From Erysipelothrix sp. UBA3383 (lineage in GTDB: Bacteria; Bacillota_I; Bacilli_A; Erysipelotrichales; Erysipelotrichaceae), in the NCBI GenBank assembly GCA_002358955.1, contig DEPV01000035.1, forward strand, positions 1 through 19,705: 19,705 bases of DNA, given 5' to 3'. The first letter of the stretch is position 1. Every line of letters starts with the position of its first letter. A program made the translations under genes and the position numbers. A model generated the notes under the pieces. It saw nothing but the letters and a program-made list of their open reading frames with translations, did no database searches and was not told where the DNA came from. Shown piece after piece: positions 13,806-19,705 of this stretch.

Positions 13806-15424
13806 TGAAAACTATAAATGGAAATGATTTTTTAAACATGCTGCAGTCGGGGGCAAACAACCTGACAAACCAACATCACGAGATTAATGCTCTGAATGTT
13901 TTCCCAGTACCTGATGGTGATACGGGAACCAACATGAACTTGACATTTACTTCAGGTTTAAACGATGCTCGTAAAGTCATGACTTCACACATCGGTCAAT
14001 TATCAAAAACACTATCCCGTGGTCTTTTAATGGGAGCACGTGGTAACTCAGGTGTTATCTTGTCACAAATCTTTAGAGGGTTTGCACAAGGTGTTGAAGA
14101 TTATAACGAAGTTAATGTAATGCAACTTGCAGAAGCGTTCCAAAAAGGGAAAGAAATTGCTTATAAAGCAGTTATGCGTCCAGTAGAAGGAACTATTTTA
14201 ACAGTAGTTCGCGAGTCTTCACAAGAAGCTTATGAATATGTATTACAAAACAAAGACATTACAATCTTAGAATTCTTTGAATTCTTGGTTGAATCAGCAA
14301 ACAAATCACTGGACAATACGCCAGAGCTTTTACCAGTTCTTAAAGAGGTTGGTGTTGTTGATAGTGGTGGTAAAGGGTATGTTGTTATTCTTGAAGGATT
14401 TGTAGCAGCACTTAAAGATGAGTCCATTGAACTTGTTGAATTAAGTGAAGAAATGGATATTTCTGCAGCTGATATGGATCACGATGAATTTGGTTACTGT
14501 ACTGAATTTATCATTCGTCTGGAAGAAGATGCACCTAAAAACTATAACGAGAACACATTCCGCTCACAACTTGAAGCAATCGGTAACTCACTGGTAGTTG
14601 TAACGGATGAAGATCTTGTTAAAGTACACGTTCATACCTTAAAACCAGGAAATGCTTTAAACCTGGGACAACAGTATGGAGAATTTGTTAAATTAAAAAT
14701 CGAGAACATGACTGAACAACACAACACAATCTTAGATGGTGCTGCAAGTGAGTCAAAATCACAACACAGCAAATATGCGATTGTATCTGTAGTTGCAGGA
14801 CAAGGTATTGTGAAGATGTTCCAAGATTTACGTTGTGAACATATTATTTCAGGGGGACAGACAATGAACCCATCAACTGAAGACTTCATTGAAGTGATCA
14901 ACAACATTAATGCAGATCACATCTTTATCTTACCTAACAACTCAAACATCATCATGGCTGCAAACCAAGTGAAGGATATCTTGGATGATCGTGACATTCA
15001 CGTATTACCAACAAAGACAATCCCTCAAGGATTATCAGCATGTGTTATGTTTAACCCAGATGTTGATGTTGAAGAAAACCTGGAAGAAATGAATGAAGCA
15101 ATTGCTCATACACGTACAGGTCAAGTTACTTATGCAATCAAAGATACCAGCTTTGAATCCATCGTGATCAAAGAAAATGATTTCATGGGTCTTGCAGAGA
15201 ACAAAATCGTTGAAACTGATGTGAAACGTGATGTTCTTGCTCAAAAACTAATTAAACACTTAATCACAGAAGACAGCGAACTTGTAACACTGATTACAGG
15301 TGAAGATGTTACTGATGAAGAGCAAGATGCATTCGTAGAATACATTGAAGCAAACTACGATGTTGAAGTTGAAGCAACACGCGGTGACCAACCGGTATAT
15401 GCTTACATTATCGGAGTAGAATAA
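13805..15424 (+). CDS. fakA: Fatty acid kinase catalytic subunit FakA (YloV, DAK2 domain)
   Basis: Phosphorylates fatty acids presented by FakB, giving acyl-phosphate for phospholipid synthesis. The 539-residue protein has an N-terminal DhaL/DAK2 nucleotide-binding domain (about 5-200). Its metal-binding aspartates lie in NVFPVPDGDTGTNMN (31-45), followed by GARGNSGVILSQIFRG (77-92) and VVDSGGKGYV (184-193). A middle domain follows, then a C-terminal DegV-like part with VAGQGIVKMF, SGGQTMNPSTEDF and LPNNSNIIMAA. Domain order and length match FakA rather than glycerone kinase. The start overlaps the asp23 stop by one base; AAAGG before it is a modest ribosome binding site. No fakB or plsX is in the window. 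A strong terminator follows. Confidence 0.95.
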   Translation: MKTINGNDFLNMLQSGANNLTNQHHEINALNVFPVPDGDTGTNMNLTFTSGLNDARKVMTSHIGQLSKTLSRGLLMGARGNSGVILSQIFRGFAQGVEDYNEVNVMQLAEAFQKGKEIAYKAVMRPVEGTILTVVRESSQEAYEYVLQNKDITILEFFEFLVESANKSLDNTPELLPVLKEVGVVDSGGKGYVVILEGFVAALKDESIELVELSEEMDISAADMDHDEFGYCTEFIIRLEEDAPKNYNENTFRSQLEAIGNSLVVVTDEDLVKVHVHTLKPGNALNLGQQYGEFVKLKIENMTEQHNTILDGAASESKSQHSKYAIVSVVAGQGIVKMFQDLRCEHIISGGQTMNPSTEDFIEVINNINADHIFILPNNSNIIMAANQVKDILDDRDIHVLPTKTIPQGLSACVMFNPDVDVEENLEEMNEAIAHTRTGQVTYAIKDTSFESIVIKENDFMGLAENKIVETDVKRDVLAQKLIKHLITEDSELVTLITGEDVTDEEQDAFVEYIEANYDVEVEATRGDQPVYAYIIGVE

Positions 15425-15435
15425 TATAAAATCTT

Positions 15436-15471
15436 AAGATCTTAAACTCTTTATGAGTCTAAGATCTTTTT
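15436..15471 (+). terminator. Rho-independent terminator after fakA
   Basis: AAGATCTTA (15436-15444) pairs perfectly with TAAGATCTT (15460-15468). Inside, ACTC (15446-15449) pairs with GAGT (15455-15458) after one mismatch, with a TTTAT loop. A T run covers 15467-15471. It closes the obg-to-fakA run. Confidence 0.9.
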
Positions 15472-15521
15472 CTATGTATAAAATGTTAAAATTATTTAGG
15501 AAACATGATGTATATCGACTA

Positions 15522-15527
15522 TATAAT
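15522..15527 (+). promoter_or_regulatory. Probable -10 box of the 160-residue gene
   Basis: TATAAT at 15522-15527 lies between the fakA terminator and the next start codon, without a clear -35. It is only 14 bases from the ATG, so transcription from it would begin inside the GGAGG at 15531-15535. Either the message has almost no leader, or the true promoter is elsewhere in 15472-15521. Confidence 0.4.
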
Positions 15528-15541
15528 AGTGGAGGTGCATC

Positions 15542-16024
15542 ATGGATGAACAATTAATTAAATTAGGAATAACATTGGGTGAAATTATCTCAAGAAATAC
15601 GGTTAGTATGGTAAGTACGAGGATCGAAGCTGCAAAATTAAAGAAGAATCAGGAAGAACAAGCACTCGCATATACTGAAATCATCAATAACCTACTTGCC
15701 GATAAGGAAGATCTGGTGACTATTACTCGGGAATACAAGCAAGAAATTGATAATGTTGTCATAAGTGATAGTGATATTGAGTATTTACACAATACTTTGG
15801 AACAATTCTTGGTAATCTTTAGATCGTTCTCTTCTAAAGGAGAAGAGCATAGCAGTGAATTGGCCCAGGTAATTCAACTTCTGAATAAAGATACTCTGAA
15901 GACGATGCAATTATTAGGGTTTAACTATAAAGAAGCCATCGGTATTCCACTAACCCAATCTTGTAGTGATTTTATTAGAAACAAACTTACAACTAATAAA
16001 CATTCAAAACATAGTCGTAAGTAA
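15542..16024 (+). CDS. Unrecognised 160-residue cytoplasmic helical protein
   Basis: I do not recognise this protein. It has no signal peptide or membrane segment. It is rich in charged residues with predicted long helices. Residues 25-70 have heptad-like spacing (IEAAKLKKNQEEQALAYTEI onward) and could form a coiled coil. A compact second part contains ISDSDIEYLHNTLEQFL (74-90) and NKDTLKTMQLLGFNYKEAIG (114-133). The C-terminus is basic and His/Lys-rich (NKHSKHSRK). There is one Cys, no metal-binding cluster, and no nucleotide-binding loop. GGAGGTG (15531-15537) gives a strong ribosome binding site, so the gene is real by coding and signal criteria. It stands alone between two terminators, which suggests an independent accessory gene inserted between fakA and rnc. 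Confidence 0.8.
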   Translation: MDEQLIKLGITLGEIISRNTVSMVSTRIEAAKLKKNQEEQALAYTEIINNLLADKEDLVTITREYKQEIDNVVISDSDIEYLHNTLEQFLVIFRSFSSKGEEHSSELAQVIQLLNKDTLKTMQLLGFNYKEAIGIPLTQSCSDFIRNKLTTNKHSKHSRK

Positions 16025-16030
16025 GCATTC

Positions 16031-16076
16031 AACCTAATTTAAAAGAATACTGATTTATTCTTTTAAATTGGGTTTT
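16031..16076 (+). terminator. Long hairpin, probable terminator of the 160-residue gene
   Basis: AACCTAATTTAAAAGAATA (16031-16049) pairs with TATTCTTTTAAATTGGGTT (16056-16074): 19 pairs, one of them G-T, around a CTGATT loop. The T run (16073-16076) is short and followed by AATTTG, so termination may be inefficient or the stem may serve mainly as a 3' stabiliser. No T run is present for the opposite direction. Confidence 0.7.
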
Positions 16077-16180
16077 AATTTGTATAAGACGTTTATCTTC
16101 CTTTATTGAATAGCAGTACAAAATACATCAAACTATAATAACTCACCCTGCTAGGACTGTATAAAAAGGGCTTAATGTTG

Positions 16181-16186
16181 TATAAT
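16181..16186 (+). promoter_or_regulatory. Probable -10 box of rnc-polC promoter
   Basis: TATAAT at 16181-16186, preceded by GTTG, has no good -35 (TGTATA at 16158-16163 is the best, spacer 17). Transcription would begin near 16193, the first base of the TAGGTG ribosome binding site. A second TATAAT at 16134-16139 lies in the same gap, also without a -35. Confidence 0.5.
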
Positions 16187-16204
16187 AACACGTAGGTGAT
16201 AAAC

Positions 16205-16885
16205 ATGAATTTATGGGAAAAATTAGAGTCTATGGACTTACCGGTAAACGACCGGAAATTAATAGAAAATGCGTTTATTCATTCATCTTATGTGAATGAA
16301 GCAGATGTACCACTTGAAGATAATGAGCGACTTGAGTTTATGGGAGATGCTGTACTGCAGATTTGTGTCAGTGAGCGTCTTTTTAAACATGAAGACAAGT
16401 TATCCGAAGGGGATATGACTTTATACCGTGCACGTCTTGTTAATGAGAAAGCACTGGCTGGTTATTCTTTAAAGTTAGAATTGAATCAATACTTAAAATT
16501 GGGTCTTGGAGAAGAGAAACATGGCGGAAGAAACCGTGTATCGATTGTTGCAGACCTTTTTGAGAGTTTTATTGGATCACTCTATCTTGATAGTGGAAAA
16601 GTATCCGTTGATAAAGTACTGGATTTAGTCTTTGAAGATATCTTTGATAATCTTGAAGATTTAGGCATTACCGATTATAAAACCAAACTGCAAGAGTTTA
16701 TTCAATCAGACTCACGTAAAGCAGTAACTTATGAAGTGATTAATGTAGAAGGACCTAGCAACGCACCTGTATTTGAGGTCGTTGTTAAACTGGACCAACT
16801 TATTTTTGGAACAGGACAAGGATTGAGTAAAAAGAAGGCAGAGCAAAAGGCTGCTCAGGATGCTTTCAATAAATTAGTGAAATAG
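16205..16885 (+). CDS. rnc: Ribonuclease III
   Basis: Cuts double-stranded RNA, mainly rRNA precursors. From ATG 16205 it has 226 residues. The catalytic domain has the signature NERLEFMGDAVL (40-51), with E44 and D48, and ADLFESFIGSLYLD (116-129), with D117 and E120; all four metal-site residues are intact. The double-stranded RNA-binding domain spans about 157-226, ending LSKKKAEQKAAQDAF. An in-frame GTG at 16196 is unlikely as the start, because it lies within the ribosome binding site TAGGTG (16193-16198), which is 6 bases from ATG 16205. polC follows after 15 bases. The usual Firmicute neighbours acpP, smc and ftsY are absent. Confidence 0.97.
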   Translation: MNLWEKLESMDLPVNDRKLIENAFIHSSYVNEADVPLEDNERLEFMGDAVLQICVSERLFKHEDKLSEGDMTLYRARLVNEKALAGYSLKLELNQYLKLGLGEEKHGGRNRVSIVADLFESFIGSLYLDSGKVSVDKVLDLVFEDIFDNLEDLGITDYKTKLQEFIQSDSRKAVTYEVINVEGPSNAPVFEVVVKLDQLIFGTGQGLSKKKAEQKAAQDAFNKLVK

Positions 16886-16900
16886 AAAAGAGGGGAATGT

Positions 16901-19705
16901 ATGTTAGATTTATTAGAACGTATTGAACTTGATGCAGCTTACTTACCGTATTTTGCACAAGCTTCAGTGGTGCAAGTGGATTACAATACCGTTGAAGAAC
17001 ACCTTGCATTAACATTATCAATTCCCAAAGCACTACCGTATGGTGTGTATCGCGAATTTGTAAAGAAAATTGGACGTTATACTATGACATCCGTTGACTT
17101 AGAAATCCAATCACATGCTTCTGATTTGGATTTTTTAAACTTGAGTTCATATATTAACGATATGGTTCATAAACATAATTTTGAGATTTTAAAAGATGCA
17201 GGCTATAACTATCATGATGATACTTTAAAGATTCTGTGTATTGATCTTGAGCATGAACATAAAGTTAATTTACTGCTTGAACGATTGGATGTCGCTATGC
17301 AAGGGGTTGGAATTCATCTTGAGTATTCCGCTTCTGTTAAGGTTTTATTAGAACCTGAGATTGTTGAAGTAAAAGCTGCTCCTAAACAAGTACAGCCAGA
17401 GCGACAAACAGGAAATACATTTACGAAACGATTATCAAAGAAAGATCAGTACAATTTAGTACCGATGAACGTTCTTACTGAAGAGGCTACTGCAATTGCA
17501 GTCATCGGTAAGATTTTTGATGTGGATGTGCGTGAGACTCGTACCGGTAAATTTGTAGCGGTCTACTTTGTATCGGATGGGGAATTTGCTATCAAAGTAA
17601 CAGCATTTGCAGATACTGAGAAAGAAATCATCAAGAAGGGTAAATCTGTTAAGTTTTATGGAAACTACTCCTATGATGCTCGATTTGCACGTGATTACAT
17701 CTTCCGTATGGAAATGTTTGAAGAGGTTGGCGATATCTTTATTCGTCATGATAATGCTGAAGAAAAACGTGTTGAATTTCATATGCATACCAATTACTCT
17801 GAAATGGATGGAATCAGTGATGCATCGGAATACCTAGCACAGGCGTTTCAGTGGAATCATGCAGGTATGGTTATTACTGATCATAACTGTGTGCAATCCT
17901 TCCCTAAGGCATACAAGGCTTTAAAAGGCTTGCGTAAGGCCAATCCAGATCAAGACTTTACTTTAGGTTATGGTATGGAAATGAACATGGTACCCAAACA
18001 CCTAAAGATTGTGTCTAATCCTCATGGTCAAGATATTCAATCAGGCACCTATGTTGTCTTTGATATTGAGACGACAGGACTATCAGCACGCTATGATCAC
18101 ATCATTGAATTTGGTGCTGTATTAATTGAGAATGGTCGTACAACTGAGAGTATGCAGATGTTTATTAAGCCACCTGTCCCAATCAGTTCCTTTACAACAC
18201 AATTAACCAGTATTACCCAAGCCGATGTTAATAATGCACCGGTATGGGAAGATGCTGTTGATGATATTTTAAACTTTATTCAAGATCGTATCTTAGTTGC
18301 ACATAATGCAAGTTTTGATATTGATTTCTTACAAGAGAAATTACGTGTGATTGGTAGAACACCGATGAACAATACCGTCATTGATACTTTAGACTTATCA
18401 CGTAGTATTTTAGATCCTCGACGATCATATCGACTGGGAGCCATTGCTCGAGCAATGAAGGTTAACTATGATGAGGAAGTTGCTCACCGTGCTGATTATG
18501 ATGCTGAAGTATTAAGTCTTGTCTTTTTAAACTTTATGAGGCATGAGAAGATCAGTCATTTAAGTACAGTGAATGAATTGGATGGACTTAATGATGAAAC
18601 ATCATTTGCTAAAAATAGACCTACCCATGTTAATATTGTTGCGAAAAACCAAGCAGGGCTAAAAAATCTGTATCAACTTGTAAGTTTATCCCATACTGAA
18701 TACTTAACTTATGATTCTGTGGCTCAACCACGTATTATTAAAGAAGCGATAGAACCCTTCAGAGATAATTTACTGCTGGGATCAGGATGTCTTAACTCAG
18801 ATATCTTTGAAATTGCTGCAAACAAATCACAAGATATGTTAGTAGAAGCAATTCAGTACTATGATTATATTGAAATTATGCCACTGAACTACTATGAACC
18901 TGCGATTACTCGAGGGATGATTAGTAACAAACAACACCTACAAACCATCATCGAGAATATTGTTCATACTGCTAAAGGATTGAACAAGACTGTGATCGGT
19001 GTTGCAAATGTTCATTACAACCATCCTCGACAAAAGGTGATGCGTGATGTTTATATCAGCTCTCAAGGTTTAGGTGGAGCACGTCATCCATTGTTTATGT
19101 ATGATGCTACAAAACGAGCTAACTTTGAGGCACCTGATCAACATTTTAAAACAACATCCGAAATGATGAATGATTTTGCTTATTTAGGCGATGCTTTAGC
19201 TTATGAGCTTGTCATTGCTAATCCAAAAGCATTACTAAAACAACTGGATCCAATGATAGAACCGGTTCCTGCAGACCTGTATACACCATCATTAGATCGC
19301 TCTGATGAGATGTTAACGGAAATTGTATACGATACAGCACATTCTATTTATGGAAATCCTTTACCTGAAATTGTTGAAGCACGTATTAAGCGTGAACTAG
19401 CATCCATTTTGGGACATGGATATGGGGTTATTTACTATATCTCACACTTACTGGTAGGTAAAAGTCTTGAGGATGGCTATCTAGTAGGATCACGTGGTTC
19501 GGTTGGATCAAGTCTAGTTGCAACCATGGCTAAGATTACTGAAGTTAACCCACTGGCACCACACTATGTGTGTACCAACTGTCATCACAATGAGTTCTTC
19601 TTACAAGGGGAAGTTGCTTCAGGATTTGACTTAACACCTAAAAACTGTCCGAAATGTGGAACGGATATGTTGTGTGATGGACAAGATATACCATTTGAAA
19701 CCTTC
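16901..19705 (+). CDS. polC: DNA polymerase III PolC-type, 5' part (runs off window)
   Basis: Replicative polymerase of low-GC Gram-positives, with built-in proofreading. The frame is open from ATG 16901 for 935 codons to the window end; family members are about 1430 residues, so roughly a third is missing. In order: an N-terminal domain and OB fold (to about 285); the PHP domain, starting EFHMHTNYSEMDG with H294 and H296, then VITDHN; the inserted DEDDh exonuclease with VFDIETTG (D388, E390), AHNASFDIDF and HRADYDAE; the rest of PHP with VANVHYNHPRQK; and the polymerase entry YGVIYYISHLLVGKSLEDGY with LVGSRGSVGSS (861-871). A zinc finger follows, with C891/C894 and C916/C919. GAGGGGAA precedes the start. 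It is probably cotranscribed with rnc. Confidence 0.97.
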   Translation, partial: MLDLLERIELDAAYLPYFAQASVVQVDYNTVEEHLALTLSIPKALPYGVYREFVKKIGRYTMTSVDLEIQSHASDLDFLNLSSYINDMVHKHNFEILKDAGYNYHDDTLKILCIDLEHEHKVNLLLERLDVAMQGVGIHLEYSASVKVLLEPEIVEVKAAPKQVQPERQTGNTFTKRLSKKDQYNLVPMNVLTEEATAIAVIGKIFDVDVRETRTGKFVAVYFVSDGEFAIKVTAFADTEKEIIKKGKSVKFYGNYSYDARFARDYIFRMEMFEEVGDIFIRHDNAEEKRVEFHMHTNYSEMDGISDASEYLAQAFQWNHAGMVITDHNCVQSFPKAYKALKGLRKANPDQDFTLGYGMEMNMVPKHLKIVSNPHGQDIQSGTYVVFDIETTGLSARYDHIIEFGAVLIENGRTTESMQMFIKPPVPISSFTTQLTSITQADVNNAPVWEDAVDDILNFIQDRILVAHNASFDIDFLQEKLRVIGRTPMNNTVIDTLDLSRSILDPRRSYRLGAIARAMKVNYDEEVAHRADYDAEVLSLVFLNFMRHEKISHLSTVNELDGLNDETSFAKNRPTHVNIVAKNQAGLKNLYQLVSLSHTEYLTYDSVAQPRIIKEAIEPFRDNLLLGSGCLNSDIFEIAANKSQDMLVEAIQYYDYIEIMPLNYYEPAITRGMISNKQHLQTIIENIVHTAKGLNKTVIGVANVHYNHPRQKVMRDVYISSQGLGGARHPLFMYDATKRANFEAPDQHFKTTSEMMNDFAYLGDALAYELVIANPKALLKQLDPMIEPVPADLYTPSLDRSDEMLTEIVYDTAHSIYGNPLPEIVEARIKRELASILGHGYGVIYYISHLLVGKSLEDGYLVGSRGSVGSSLVATMAKITEVNPLAPHYVCTNCHHNEFFLQGEVASGFDLTPKNCPKCGTDMLCDGQDIPFETF

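Noticed and set aside
16111..16153. TAGCAG (16111-16116) and CTGCTA (16148-16153) form a 6-bp inverted repeat around a TATAAT upstream of rnc.
   Set aside because: The 31-base spacing and short arms are not distinguishable from chance without comparison to relatives.
17607..17837. A 76-codon plus-strand frame within polC.
   Set aside because: The polC frame is open and carries conserved PHP motifs over the same bases; this is an out-of-frame shadow.
1..19705. CRISPR arrays, tRNA/rRNA genes, insertion sequences, prophage genes or a multi-gene defence island.
   Set aside because: No spaced direct repeats, no cloverleaf or rRNA motifs, no transposase or phage structural genes were seen; the only mobile-type element supported is the toxin-antitoxin remnant at 6756-7485.

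Overview
The window is a gene-dense, AT-rich stretch in which every credible gene lies on the + strand. It carries PolC-type DNA polymerase III, Spx, Prp with an N-terminally extended L27, Asp23/YloU, FakA and FtsQ/DivIB. This set marks a low-GC Gram-positive (Bacillota) with a divisome, so not a mollicute. Protein divergence and gene order make me favour an Erysipelotrichia-like lineage; that last step is inference. The gene order is partly Bacillus-like (mnmA near recD2; rplU-prp-rpmA-obg; obg near ruvAB; asp23-fakA) but compressed.

Layout. 1-3376: trpS, then an spx-mnmA-CPBP protease unit with its own promoter, closed by a hairpin terminator. 3393-6695: recD2 and then galE, each with its own promoter, galE followed by a terminator. 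6696-7485: a very AT-rich insertion-like module, a HigB/RelE-type toxin gene broken by one in-frame TAA, followed by an intact XRE antitoxin; a perfect 11-bp inverted repeat overlaps the module's promoter. 7591-8702: the rplU-prp-rpmA ribosomal unit, with a good promoter, a structured 5' leader that can hide the rplU ribosome binding site, and a terminator after rpmA. 8721-15471: a compact run obg-ruvA-ruvB-murG-ftsQ-asp23-fakA with overlapping or near-abutting genes, closed by a strong terminator. 15522-16076: a single unrecognised 160-residue gene with its own promoter and terminator. 16181-19705: rnc, then polC, which runs off the window end in frame.

The genes are mostly housekeeping: translation (trpS, mnmA, rplU, prp, rpmA, obg), DNA repair and replication (recD2, ruvAB, polC), envelope and division (murG, ftsQ, galE), lipid metabolism (fakA) and stress control (spx). 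I do not see a large undescribed system. The parts most worth a second look are the toxin-antitoxin remnant with its intact operator, the orphan 160-residue gene, the rplU leader, and a repeated pattern of promoters placed so close to the start codon that the mRNA would begin at or in the Shine-Dalgarno sequence. There is no gene-free stretch over 300 bases; the longest, 7486-7743, holds the rplU promoter and leader.
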